Assembly: GCA_013398615.1 (NCBI GenBank)
Contig: VZSR01003798.1
Location: 9,733,542-9,797,541 of the forward strand
Length of the DNA: 64,000 bases
Direction: 5' to 3'
From: Brachypodius melanocephalos
Taxonomy: Eukaryota; Chordata; Aves; Passeriformes; Pycnonotidae
Shown one piece after another: positions 34,901 to 47,652 of this stretch (position 1 is its first letter; each line of letters begins with the position of its first letter). A model generated the notes under the pieces. The model saw only the letters and a list, made by a program, of their open reading frames with translations. It did not search any database and had not been told where the DNA came from. Position numbers and translations under genes: made by a program.

Positions 34901-36929
34901 TGACTTCAGATTTCAAATTGCTTTTTATTTTTTAGAAGAACAAACAAACATAGCATTTCAACATTTCCATGCAGGTTTTGTCCATCTAACTGGGCTAACC
35001 TGGCTTCAGGGGATACTGAGTCCTGTGTTAAGTGCACTAATGTTTTAAAAATAATTTAAAACACATAAAAATCCAGAACTGAAATCTGAATGTGATCAAC
35101 TGTAGTAAGACCAGAAGATACAGTATCATAAATGCTAACATACACTTTGAACTGAACTTCCACAGTGGACTCTTCCTTCACACAGCTCTCATGACAGGAC
35201 TGATTGGATCAAAGACCAACTTAAGAGTTAACTGCAGCTATAATCAAGCATCCTATCTAAATGTGTGCTCTTCATAAATAGACAGCAAAGTTATGGCGGC
35301 TCCAAGGGCTAAGGTATTTGCTCTAACAGTCAGCTCAGCCCAGCCATTCCCAGAAACGTTCAGATGGTCCAGCTCAAAGGGCACCAGAGGCTGGGGGGAA
35401 AAAACCCGCAGCCATACAGCTGGTTTGTGGAGCTCTGACAGGGCCATCGCTGTATTCCTGGCACACACTCCTGCATCACACAAAGCACATTTAGAAAATG
35501 ATGCTATCTCTGTTGCATCTCACCATAAAGGAGAGCAGGTAGTGACAGACTGCAGGATATGGGGGAGGAAGGTTCACTGTAACTAAAGGTGCAGATGAAA
35601 GTGAGAAGCTGGTTAAATAAACCAACACAGAGCCTCTGGGTTATACTTTTTTGGCTGCCTTTCTGAAAACAAATCTGAGCTACATAATTCAGAATCCTAA
35701 TAAATTCTTACTACAAACTTTTCCTTCCTGATTTAAGAAAACCCCTGGCTTTATATTAGTTACACAAAAACTGTTGAAGTTCATAATTATATTGAGAAGA
35801 AATCGGAGCACTAAGCTGGCAATTTGTTTTTATCTAAGCCAGAGTAAATGTTTATACAATATCTGCCAACATAACAAAATATGCCCGTCATTTACTACAT
35901 TAAACATGATTCCATACAGCTTAATTTACTGAAAGGAACTGAAGTAGACTTTAGAGGTGCACAGAATTTTATAGCATGAATAAAGCAGGAAAAACGTCTA
36001 TTCTCTTTTGCCACAAAAGTAATTGCAAAGCTTTACAATGAGCTTCCTGTTGGACTTGGAAAAAGGAGAGAACCTCAGAAAATTCTCTGTGAAAGTATTT
36101 GTATGTGAGAGCAACAGACCAGCAGTAAACGCCTCTAAGACAGTAGGAAGCTGTTTCCCCAAATAATATTTAGGGAACGTTAATAAGACCAACAACTTGA
36201 AGCACAAAGGTATCCCAATAAAGACACAAGCTTTATTCTCCCAAAGGAAATAAGCAGGGGGAAAAAAAGCCACACATTTACAGAGCACTGAACAGTATTC
36301 TGGAGGAAGTTTGCTGTAATTCCTGCACATTATGTGTGAAGCGTGTGTGTGTGTGTACATGGATAAGCTACAATACCATCTGTACAGCAAGTGCCACATA
36401 TGTGAGCATTATGAACCATCATTGCTGCTGCTATGCTCTAAAGTAAATGTATTCCAAGCCACACACACATACAAATACAAATGACTTTACACACAGGGCT
36501 GAATTTTGCTCAAATTACTCACAGGCTAATGCCTGGGATACAAACATGCTCTTGACCAGAAATAAGAAACAACTGAAAGGTTGCAGGAACCCACTAATTT
36601 AAGACTAGCTATATTCATGCTAACAAGTGGGATGTCCACCGGAACTACAATTTTTTCAACACATCAACCTAAAGGAGTTAATCGCGTTTTTCAACTCACA
36701 AGATAAAACACAACAACCATAAAAAAACCCTCCACAACCACCCACAGCTCTTTAAAACACAGGCGTAACAGCCACCTAGACATATCTGTGTGACCTTTCA
36801 TTTCCATTCATTCTTATAAATAATAAAGAAGGCTTTAAACCCTTTCTAATTACTCCTTGAAAGCAGCTGTATCGGTTTCTGCAGTGATGAAACGCCCCCA
36901 CCCCCCTAGGAAAAAAAAAAAGTTTCCCC

Positions 36930-37850
36930 GCTCTGCACCTGAGCATTATTTTCGGCAGGAGGGCGCGGAGCTGCTACGGGGATAATTCAGAACCGACTCC
37001 AGTATTTGTTTCCATCCATAATTGATGGGGAGCTGGAAACGCGGCTCCCTCTGCCTCCCAGCGCCCGGCTGCTGCCGGGGAGCCCGTAAATCACGCCTCG
37101 CCAGGATACCCGCCCCGCCGGCAGCGCCGAGCCCCGGGCCGGGCCGGCTCAGCCCCCGACGCGGCGCCAGCCCCAACTCACCCCAAGCGCCTCGGGGCGA
37201 CTTCGCCGGGGATAAACCCGACAGCTCCGCTTCGGCTGCCCCGTCTGCGGCCGCCGCCGGCTCCCGCCCGCTCCGCTCGGCAGCGCCGCCGCGCTCCCGC
37301 CGCTCTCCCCGGTACCTGCAGCCGCCGCGCCGCTGCCCGCGGCCGCCGCCCGCCGGCGGGGCCCGCTCCGCCCGCCGTCCCCCGCCGGGCGCCCCATCCC
37401 GGCGCTGCGCTGGGAGCCGGGGCGGCGCGGGGGAGGCGCGCCCGGCAGAGCCCACCCCCGCCTCCACCTCCCGCGAACGGATTTATTCCCTCCCGTCCCT
37501 CGCCGCTCGTCCCGCCGTGCTGGCCGCCCCCGGCCCGCGCCCCGCCGCTACCGCGGACAACTTTTGGGTCTCACCGCACCGGGAGCGCGGCCCGCGGCCG
37601 CCGGCGGAGCTCGGCGAGTCGCGCCATGGCGGGGCGGGGGCGGACCGGCACCGCCCCGGCCGCTGCCCCCGCGCCTCCGCCTCCCCCGCCGCGGGCAGCG
37701 CCGGGCGCCGCCCCGACACCAACACCGGCACCGGGCCCGGCCGGCCGCGCCGAGCTCGGGAAACTTGGCCCGTAGTTTTACCTCTCCCAGCCCACCTCGG
37801 CAAACCTGCCCCCGCACCTCCCGCCCCGAGGCCGCGGAGGTAAACAGCTG
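36930..37850 (-). promoter_or_regulatory. SEMA6D: CpG island, likely SEMA6D promoter and first non-coding exon
   Basis: This is the only strongly CpG-rich segment in the window, very GC-rich with dense CpG and several GC boxes (for example GGCGGGGCGGGGGCGG at about 37,627-37,643). It lies about 16 kb 5' of the start-codon exon, consistent with a CpG-island promoter for minus-strand SEMA6D. Candidate minus-strand donors for the leader exon are CAG|GTGCAG (exon end 36,939), GGG|GTGAGT (37,182), CAG|GTACCG (near 37,318) and GAG|GTAAAA (near 37,782); the sequence alone does not choose. Long open frames on both strands here result from low stop-codon frequency in GC-rich DNA. The start site and possible divergent transcription are not resolved. 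Confidence 0.7.
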
Positions 37851-40800
37851 GGGCGAAGCCATCGAGAATTTGTTTTGTTCATCGCCGACGCCACCTTCGC
37901 TTCTTAAGACAGAAATTTTCATTTCTGTTTGGAAAGAAAAAGTCATTGCGAGCAATGCAATTTTGCAGGCTAATGAAACTCGATTTTGCAGACGAGTACT
38001 TCGCGTGTGGTGCTGGGGGGGATGTCCTTGAAATGACATCTTTTTAAATGCCTGTCCAAAATCCCCTCAGATATTCCAGAAACAAAGGGTTTAATCCCAG
38101 AAATGAAGTCCAGGAAATAGCTGTCACTAATTCATTTTTTCTTCACATGAAAGATAAATTAATTAAGGCTTAAAGTACCATGGAGTATTTTGGATGCCCC
38201 TGCAAGGGAAAAAAAAAAAAGGGATTACTTGCCAAACTGTTTCATCTGTGTTTGTTTTATGAGAAATAAGAAAAATTCCAAGTAAAAGTATTTTACAGAT
38301 TTTTGCTGGGGAATACATCCTCCATTCATGCGCAGTTCCCAAATTCGTGCCCCTTAGCTGAGCACTGTCTCCACAGCAAAGCCTTGGGCCGGTTGCTTCC
38401 CACAGCACTCCTGCCCCTCTGGAAGACAAGCACTCGATACTCCCAGGCAGTATTTTGGGCTGATCTGGCAGGTTTTTACGCACGCACCACTCGCAGCGGG
38501 AGCGTTGCCTCTTGAGAACTGATTCATCTAAGTAAGGGCGCCAGGATTTGGCCCATAGTAAATTCTCTTTAGAGATGGTGCCAACAAAATCTCCCAGCCA
38601 TGGGAATAGGACGTTTTTGGCAACTCGGTCCCTTGGCTGTCTCTCTCTGATGTTTCCTAGTGGTGACAGGCTAAAGGCAAGATCATTATGGGCTTCCTCA
38701 CAGTGAACACAGCACAGCTATGTGGCACCCCAGGAGCTGCTGCCTGGTTAAAGGTGTAAGGACATTATTTTCTCTTTCTCATGAACAGCCCTAACTGAAA
38801 AGCATCAAAATTTGCACAGTGCATGAAAATGCTGCGATAGAACCTACTCCCTTGGTTAGGAATTGAATCGCAACCTCAGGAGAAAAAAGCTGAAAGTGCT
38901 TCCAAAAGAAAGATTTGTTTCACAGGACAGCTCTGTGGCCTTTGCACTGGAAGTGAGACACTCAGAGCAGACCCACTGTGGTGGGGATTTATGGTGGGTA
39001 CGGATGGGTGCAGGCTACCCACACCAGGGCATTAAAAACGTGGGATTTTCTCCTTGGCTTTTGAAACTCCTGATGGTAGTGCCAGCCAGAAAAACTGCAG
39101 TACTGGAAGAGCCACTCATATTTGCATTGAATACACCTCTTTAGTGACTGCCATGTAGAAATTACTCCTCGATGTGGCTTGGTTATCCCTGCTGTGTGCC
39201 ATCGGATGCCCGGCCCTTGGCACTGCTTGGGCTGTGGCTGTGTGCTCCCCTCTGCTCTGAGAAGGGCAGCCTGTGGGAAGGGACCTTTCTTCCTTGCTAT
39301 ACCTCCCACCCACAAGCTGACTCAAGGTTTCCATACATCAGGATGAAAGATTAATATGGTCTAAATCTCCTTCTGCTTCAATTAGGCAGGTGACACAATG
39401 CTGAGAATCAGACTGCATTCCTGTTGGGCAAAGGGTTTCAGCTACAAGTACAGCATTTTAGAGGATTTTGGTACAGCCAAGACTAATACCTTGTGTCTGC
39501 ACTTAAATATGGTAGTTTATTATCATTTCAAAATTTGCTGCATGGCTAGAAACCACTTTATGTAAGGATTTAAAGTATGTGCATTTACAATATGTGTGCA
39601 GTCAGGGAATTACACAGCCACAGGTTTTTAAACACAAATATATGCAGGCTCCTATTGATATGATAAACTATCAGTAACATGTGCTGCAAAGCTTCTTAAA
39701 TCCTCATTGACACAACAGAACACTATTGTGTCAATAGTGTGCAGATTAATGGGGTATTGTCAGGCTGCTTTAGGCCTTAACTTTCATTTATCCTAAAACT
39801 TGTTCTTCACTGTAACTCTTAACCTTTGGATTCTGCCAACACATTTCTTGTCACAAATATACTAATGGAATTAAAAGAAACCTGGCTTTTAAATGTTAAT
39901 TACCCCTAGAATGATTGATTTGCAAAAGAAATACATCACCAGAATCTGAAAGTACAGAGGCAGAGCAAAATGGACTGAGTGTCAGCCCAAGAGCCAGGAA
40001 TGCCCGAGGACCAGCTTTGGCTTCAATGGGACTGTCCCTGTGTCTGAAGTGGTAACGGGAGCACTCACTCACCCTGTCTCATGGGTGGGGTGTACAGGTT
40101 ATTCCTACTGTCCAAAGGACTTTTCACCCTCTAAGTGATTTACAGACTTGAGCAACACTTGTTCATGAATTTAAAAATATAAGCAAAGTATTAAAAATTT
40201 ATATACTGGTGACAGAACCACCTTCTGTTAGAACAACACATTGAGTTTTTTATTCATTAAAATATGGATAATCCTAAACTGTTTTTAAACCAGACATTTA
40301 ATTCTGCTTGAATGCCTCCACTGGGTTTATAACCAAGCTGAACTGATTTCAGCAAGTAGGTGTGTTGATTGACATCACCACTTCAGCCACATGGTGATTC
40401 GGTAAGAAGTGCCAGGGCACACTGTGCAGGGCAGTTTGTGAGTTTGGGAAACCATCTTCAGATCATGGTAGCTCAGGAAAAGTTAGCTCAAATGGCACAT
40501 CCTTAGGAAATACCAAGTACTGTGGGAAGTGGAATTGATGGTTTACCCTTGGCTGAACCAGAGCTCCATCAGTGACTCAGCATGCAAAGACACAGACACA
40601 ATGGTTTCTGAATGAAATATCAAACTTGTATTTTGAGGACATGTTCATTTAAGCTGTGTCATTTCCTATTAAAACAGCAAATGCCATTTACAGGGGGATG
40701 GTCAAATCACAGCAGTGCCAAGAAGTGATGATGTTATATCCTAAGAGTCATTTTGTTTTAGCTAAATGTTTTCTTCCTCCCTTCTCCTTTTTGCCAGTGC

Positions 40801-42179
40801 ATACAGACATCTGCCTACTGCAAGGCATTGCATAGAGAAACTGCTAGGTAATTTAATATGGATCGATACATAATTCCTGATGAAGTAGACATGCAGTTTT
40901 TATGTTCACTGTCCTTAAATCTAAATTGCAAAGTGCGATGTTATGACTTACCTTGACTGTAATTAAGTTTGATAGTAAAAGAGAATAGAATTTATTTATT
41001 ATGAGTGCATAAAATTAGTTGGACAATTTAAGGTGCTATTCATGAGTAATGCTCCCATAGAAGGGGTAAACATTTGTCTGCCTGATAATAGTAGTTCGTA
41101 TTAACAACCTAGAAAAGTTATTTTCATACAGCTCTGGTTTTATGTGTCTTCTTGTCTTCTCAGTATCCTGGGAGCCATTGCACAGGGCAGGGCAGGGCTG
41201 TACAATCCGTGAATAAATGTAGAACAATTTTCAAGAAAAACAGGCTTTTAATCTCTATCGATTGGTGAAGGATTCTCTCCTTTGGACTTTTGAGAACATA
41301 AATGTAGAAAATAGGAAGATCTAGCTGTAATGCCTCACAGCTCATGACCAGAACAGGGTTAAAGCCACATAAGCTGAAACAGATAGTTCATTATGGTGCC
41401 AGCCTGCACAATGCAGAATTCCATGTTTCCTAATGCTCACCTCTGTTAGAGGGATGCAACCATTCCTGGCTTTAGCACCCATCTCCATGAAATTTTTCTG
41501 TAGGTATTGCCCTTCTTTAGCCACTCATTCTTCCCCATTCCCCATGGTTTAGATCCCAAGAAGATGGGTCTTTAATCTGCCTGGAGTGCATGTAAATCAT
41601 GTCCCTGTTCAATCACCCTAAATCTTGTTGCCAGGGGGAATATTGGTAAAAATCCCAGTCTTTGGCTGGCAAAACAATAAAGCTGAGCCAACCATTTTCC
41701 TTCCTGGAGTCCTGAGCTTGTAGTAGTATCAATGCAAGTCAGGAGTAAGACGTTTCAGATTGCTCATGATTTACACCAGTTGGCTAAAAATAGCAAATGG
41801 CTAATAAAACAAGCCTGTGCTGTGTTGATACAGACAAATAATTGTTTATAAGTCAAGTATTATTTAAATAGGGGTAAGTTTAAGAAAAGATGTCATAAAT
41901 TTATCCCTGTAAATAGTATCCAAAGTATCATATGAGCGTAGTTCTTTATAATGCTTAAAAGGGAGGAGATAATTTTCTCACATTTTCCAAATGATGGGAG
42001 ACCCCCTCTTTTCATCCTTGACAGCTGTCAGAAAATTATGTGAGGTGCTTTTAAGCAATTACCACTTTGTAAAACATAGCGAAGAGAGAAAACAATTCCA
42101 ACACTTTTTCATAGCATCTTCTTGGGTGCTGTATTGAGAGTTGTGTTTAAAGTATTTCTGACTGTCAAGAATTCACTTT

Positions 42180-42240
42180 AACACAGAATCATTTAGGTTA
42201 GAAAAGACCATTAAGATCACTGAGTCCAACCATTAGCAAC
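42180..42240 (-). repeat. CR1 LINE 3'-end fragment (degenerate)
   Basis: CACAGAATCATTTAGGTTAG, then AAAAGACCATTAAGATCACT and GAGTCCAACCATTAGCAAC, matches the reverse complement of the avian CR1 3' end. It is the opposite orientation to the copy near 1,700. No coding sequence is attached. Confidence 0.8.
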
Positions 42241-42892
42241 ATCATTGTTCCCTTTTTTATATTTTTCTAATCTGCCTCCTCATTTAGAGGGATGTGCAGA
42301 AATCTCAGGCTGTACGCCTGTCACTTGAAGGTGTAGTGATAATTTTTTTGCCAACACTGATGCTGGGCTATGTACCCCAACTTGGCAACTTTGTCCTGTC
42401 TCTGTAAAGGGTCAGCATGTGCATGTGCTTTCCTTCCTGTGATTTAGCTTTCTGGCTGGTGTAAGAAATGGGTCCACACTGTTATTCATGACCATCCACC
42501 ATCATCTGACATCAGTTTGCCTTGAGAAGCCCACGGAACTATCTCTGTATTGAATATTTAAGTGATAAATCTAATAGCTGCTCTCAGGCAAAGGTCGGGC
42601 TGAAATTCACTATGTTGGCTCTCCAATTCCCCCATCTGTACTCTGGGGAGGCAGAGGAGATGTGCCAATAATGAATAAAAATAACTGGAAAACAAATAAT
42701 TGTTTTAAGGCTTTGTCAGTGTACTGCATGGGTCAGCCAGCAGGGATCCTGCAGGATGAACCTGAGACAGTGGAAAGCCAGAAATTCCTCCTCTGCTGAG
42801 GCTGTGGGGCTGGCAGGATAACCCCATGTCAGCAAAGACAGAAGAGACATAGACACATTTGCAATGTGTTGTCCTGTGTATTTTACAACTTG

Positions 42893-42946
42893 AAATGTGC
42901 CTAGAGTGAAATCTGGATGAAATGTGCTTGGAGTGAAATCTGGATG
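42893..42946. repeat. 27-bp tandem duplication, two copies
   Basis: 42,893-42,919 and 42,920-42,946 differ at only two positions (CTA versus TTG in the middle). The unit starts AAATGTGC and ends GAAATCTGGATG. High identity suggests a fairly recent local duplication. Confidence 0.9.
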
Positions 42947-45900
42947 ACTGTATGTCAAAGCTAATAAAAGGGATTCAAGCAATAAACATAACTGGGCACA
43001 GTCCTGTAAAACTGGTCTTTCCTGCCTGTAAAGCTCCCCATCAGGCTCAACTTTGAAAAACCAACTCTTTCAGGCCAGTGGTTCTGGCCATGGCACTTTC
43101 GAGCAAAGATCACTGCAACAGTAAAACATGATTAATTCCTGGTCCTTGCAAAAGAATCATCTTGTAAAATAATCACAGTGAGGGACAACTGTACAGGGCA
43201 GAGAGATGGCAACACCAAAGCCAAGCTGAAGGCATTGCCATGGTGCCCTTTGGGTCCAGGTATAGAGCAGTAGGTGTTGCTCACTCCCCTCAGCACTTTA
43301 AATGTCTGCATGAATGATTGAAAGCAAAAAACCCTCAGTTTTCTGTACAATTATTAGCTTTTCAGTTTGGTGTATTACAGCACCCATCTTTTGATGAGGG
43401 AATTAATTCAAAACATCTAAGGTAATATCATCAAAACACTGTAATTAGATTTAATGGCACACTTCCAAGATTAATAGGTGATCTTCCTCACAGCCTACAA
43501 TTTTAATTTCCAAAATTTCATTTGTCATACTGCTACTCAGTACAGATTCACCATCACAGTGTTTACCTACACTTTTCCCTACCAGTAGTAAAATGTGCTG
43601 CCTCTTCCAGGCATAGACAGATGAAAAGATGTATTAATAACAAATCTGTGTTCATGGCATATAATCATAAAATGACAAGACACTTAATGTTATCTATTTA
43701 TATATTATGTATAGCAACTTCTGTTACACAAAATCACTTTTCAGTCCCATTTTAGGGGATTACCTAATCCTGTAATTGATTCTGTGTGATGAGTCCGTGT
43801 TGTCCTGTGGAGACCCACTGACCTTCAGAACAGAAACAGGCCTGAAAACATTCCATTATTTCACTGTTTTTTATGTGTAAATTACAAGATAATGTGGGAT
43901 GAGAGCAGATGATTTTATCTGTCTATTTACTTCACAGGGCTCAGAATTCTAAGTGTTTTATGACTTGACCAAGAAGAAGAATTACTCCCTATCGGTAAGA
44001 ATGACCAAAGACATGACTGATGTTTTCTTTAAGGTAAATCAGATATTCCCATAGACATGTAGCCAATCCTACACATTCTCAAACAGCTCAGAGCTACTTT
44101 CTCCTGTAACTGTCACATCTCAGAACTTGCAAAGGGATGAAGCAATTGCTCACTGGTTATAAATACCAGCAGATTAGTTTATCTATAGATCTGTATCATG
44201 TTACTCATTCCAGAGTCCATAAAATCCAACATGAATTAGCTTGACTTCATACACAAACAATCACATCCTACGCAAAGGTGAGTCCACAGGTAGCAGCTGA
44301 TGACATTTTACAGTCATGGAGGTTTTAGTGTTACAGAAAACAAGTAACTGGACATGTGTGCATGTGCAGACAGACACACACACAGACACTAAACCTTGTC
44401 CCTTCACTGTCCCACCAAATATAACTCCATGGATTAAGGCCTTAAATAAGTCTCTAAGAATGTAATTTAGTACAGTCTGAATCCCCCTTGGGCAAGCCTG
44501 AGGTAGCTCCTTGGGCTGTCACAGCTAAGCAGCTGTCCAGCCTAACACTGACTCAGGAGCCAAAACCCTGCCTCATTTGGGTGACAGTGAAACAGTTGTA
44601 AAGGATCAGACAGACATTATCCACGGATGATGCAGGGAGGGTGTTTAGAAAATAGTTAATACCAGTAATTACTAAGAATAGAAAGGTAAACAAACTGCTT
44701 GCAAATTTGTATCTGAATGAACTCTGAAATAAAGCCTTACCACATGGCATTCCTATCCAGCAAGAGGGTAGACTCTTACCCTGGGTTAGAAGAGAGATGA
44801 TCCAACTCTTCACTTTTACCTCTGTGACACACACAAGAAAGTCCATGGCCCACACACAATCAGTAATGACAGGAGCTGCTGCCTTTGGCATATTACTTTG
44901 AGTTTCTGTTTAGTGTGTGCCCCTTGACATCTCAGTATCTGGCTTCAGCCTAGGATATTTTGTTCTTGAGACATAGGTGATTACCTTTAATTAGTCTTTC
45001 AACACTTATGGCCTTATCTAACACTACTGTTTGTTTGAAAAAAATGACTTCTAGCTTTGATGTACCTCAGTGTTCCTTCTTGTGTGCTGGCTGTGGGCTG
45101 CAAAATCCTTTCTGTTGAGTAGCTGTAACAGAGCCATCCATAAAATGCTTCCTTTCCTCTGTTCTGTGCTTTGCACGTTAGTGCAGAAGAAGAATTTCCA
45201 CTTACAGAAGGTGAGCACACACAATTACTCTTCTCTATATATTATATATTCTCTCTGTATGTTTTCTGTTCTACTATTCTCTATAGTAAGAGGCAGAAGT
45301 GAGTGCAGATTGTTTGGTCCTTTGGAGTTACCGTTGCTACTTCCCCCCACCAACATCTGAAACGTGCACCTGTCTGGAAGCTACTGATCCAGGGACATAT
45401 CCAACTGCTTTCCTTAGGAGGGTGCAAGATGACACATTTTCACCTTTGAGGTGACAGCAGGTGACAATGAGATAGGTGGCCCATTTCAGCCCTACATTGT
45501 CACTGATCACAGTATGCCAGCTGCTTGTATGACTGTGCATGTCAGCCCACTAATCTCAAGTGATGCAAAGCTCCACAGAGTCTGGGGAAATACCATTGTC
45601 TGTGACAACTCATGCAGGAAACAGTCATGCAAAGGAGCTGTCAGGGGAGGAGGCTTGGTCTAGGAGAGGGGGTGTGTGGGGTCAAAAGTGTAGAAAGCAC
45701 TTTGGATCCAAGGCAATATAAATTAGCCATGGCACCTATTCTATCCTACAAAATCTCCTATTTGCATCGTATACTGGGAGAATTAACATTGCAAAAACAT
45801 ACAACAAAACAACAACCAGCAATAATCAAGTTATAAAAAAAATATTCTGGATGGTGCTTGCCTTGGAAAAACAGGCTCAGGTAGGAATGCCAACACTATT

Positions 45901-47609
45901 ATCTGACATAGCTGGAAAAAAGAGTAAGCCGTGACATCTCCATTCTTGGCAAATCACAGAGACTGCTGCAGGCACTGTGTTCCCTCTGCTGCTTCGAGTG
46001 ATGCAGTCATAGCTGCTGTCGCTGTTAGCTACAGATCTCTTCTCTTCTGTGTCTTTGTGGGGAAGAGGAGGGCACGAAAAGTGGTTCACTACTTGGGAAG
46101 CAATGGAAGAAACAGTATTTGTGGTTCCAGTCAAAGTTTTCCAGCTCCTTTTATAGATTTGACTTCTTTTTTTAATTAGTTGCATAACAGGGTGCCAGGA
46201 TTTTAGCAGCCATGTTATAGCAAATAAATCATTTTATAATAAAGTCTCTACTGTCCAATAGCCAAAGATAACTATAGGTTATTCTCAGCTTTCTTATCAA
46301 AAGCTGTTTCAGGCTTGGATATTTTATCTGAGTACTTCAGATGCTGCCTGAATAACTTCCCACGTTCAGAAGAGTCTCAGTGATTGTTTATTTTGTGCAT
46401 ATATACTTTGCATGCTGGCAGAGAATGTCTGGTTGGTAATTTCTCTCCCTGCCATTATTACCCGTGTATGTAATGGGTAATAACCCCAGGCCAAGAGCTC
46501 AGCACCAAACCAGAGAGGGATGGCAAGGTCTCCACCTGTCGTGTAGCCAGCCCTTACAGAGACACTGTCCATATGTGGAGAGCAGCTGCATAAGGCACAG
46601 GCTTAGGCTCCCTGCCACCTGGCCAGTCCCTGCACTGCCCCAGGCCCCAAGGGCTGCCAGGGGAAGGAGGGAGTGGAGTCAGGGGGGACAGTAAAGGAGG
46701 AGCGGGGAAAAAGCAGAGTGTCCACTGCTCAGCCAACTGACTGGGGGTTTGGAGAGCAGATCAGGCATGGTCAGCCTTGGACTCCCATCACGTCACATCA
46801 CATCACATTGCCAGGACTCAAGCTCAGATGAGCTGTCAGAAGGGCCCATATGACTTCTTACTACAGAGCTCTCTGCAAGGTGGATCATCTATCAGTCCTG
46901 CCCATCAGTAATGTCATGGCACTGATGTCAGGCTGACAATTCAGAGTCAAAATCCTTCCTAGAAGGATCAGGATAGCACGTGTGCATGTGTTCCTGGGGT
47001 TGCTGGCCATCTGGGCTGCTCTTAAAGCCATGTGGTTTTACACCCTGCCCACGTTTCAGGGTCCTGTATCCAGAATGGCACTCGGGAGCACTGCATGTGT
47101 TAACTTGCTCTCTGATCTGCACCCCTTCATGAACTTTTGACAGTGACTAAGTCTGTGTTTTCCCTAGGATCTTCAAAAACCTTTCAAACAGACCTGATGA
47201 CAGAAAGCTTGTTGATTTTTTTTGTTGGGACTGAGTGAAGATCCCTCTTTTCTCTCAGGTGCCAAAAGAACAAAAAAGTGAACTATACTTTTCAAATGTC
47301 ATCCTGGGGAGCCAGCTCTCAAATACTTCCTTACATATAAATTGTCCTGGCAGGATTACCATATAATATCCATTGCAGCAGTGGAAAATATCAAAGGATC
47401 ATGGTTTAAAATTAAACAAAGCAGCACCCTTTCTTGTCTCAAAAATAATATATTGTTCCTCTTTTTCCCTTCTCACCTGCAAATTGCCATGCAGTTTGGT
47501 AAAGTGAGATTAAGTATCCACAATAAACACTCCCATGTGAGGCCAGCAAGAGCAAATGGAAGCAATCGCTTTACTATTTAGCCCAAACCTTCTGTTACTG
47601 TAGAAAATG

Positions 47610-47612
<3 letters not shown>

Positions 47613-47652
<40 letters not shown>
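47613..47652 (+). repeat. Poly(T) run, 40 bases
   Basis: Forty uninterrupted T. A retroposed minus-strand element would carry such a poly(A) tail, but the sequence on its 5' side (rightward on plus) shows no recognisable gene, SINE or AATAAA. Length is likely to vary between individuals or assemblies. Confidence 0.9.

Larger units (their letters stand above)
20960..36938 (-). other. Large 5' intron of SEMA6D (leader exon to first coding exon)
   Basis: About 16 kb lie between the CpG island and the first coding exon. No open frame in it has recognisable similarity. It holds a G4-type motif (22,369), a diverged tandem duplication (23,231), a MIR-like relic (24,324), a strong hairpin (25,202), a 20-T run (25,937) and a (GT)7 tract (36,343-36,356). 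Positions 29,550-29,990 and 34,500-34,700 are AT-rich with repeated TAATTA-type cores and are the best guesses for intronic enhancers. One or more further non-coding 5' exons could lie here. Confidence 0.6.
37851..47612. other. Upstream non-coding DNA, part 1
   Basis: No recognisable gene. It holds a 9-bp inverted repeat (39,720-39,740), a CR1 fragment (42,180), a 27-bp tandem duplication (42,893) and a short run of CATCA/CACAT-type pentamers at about 46,788-46,807. Positions 46,560-46,720 are locally GC-rich without CpG density. It may be an intron of longer SEMA6D transcripts. Confidence 0.6.

Noticed and set aside
36946..37467. 173-codon minus-strand open frame in the CpG island
   Set aside because: Same compositional cause; no resemblance to the SEMA6D N-terminus, whose signal peptide is encoded at 20,926.
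37022..37843. 273-codon plus-strand open frame in the CpG island
   Set aside because: It is Pro/Arg/Ala-rich low-complexity translation in all frames, the usual result of GC-rich DNA lacking stop codons; no domain or splice context.
37548..38039. 163- and 155-codon open frames on both strands at the island edge
   Set aside because: Overlapping on opposite strands with Arg/Pro/Gly-rich sequence; no family match.
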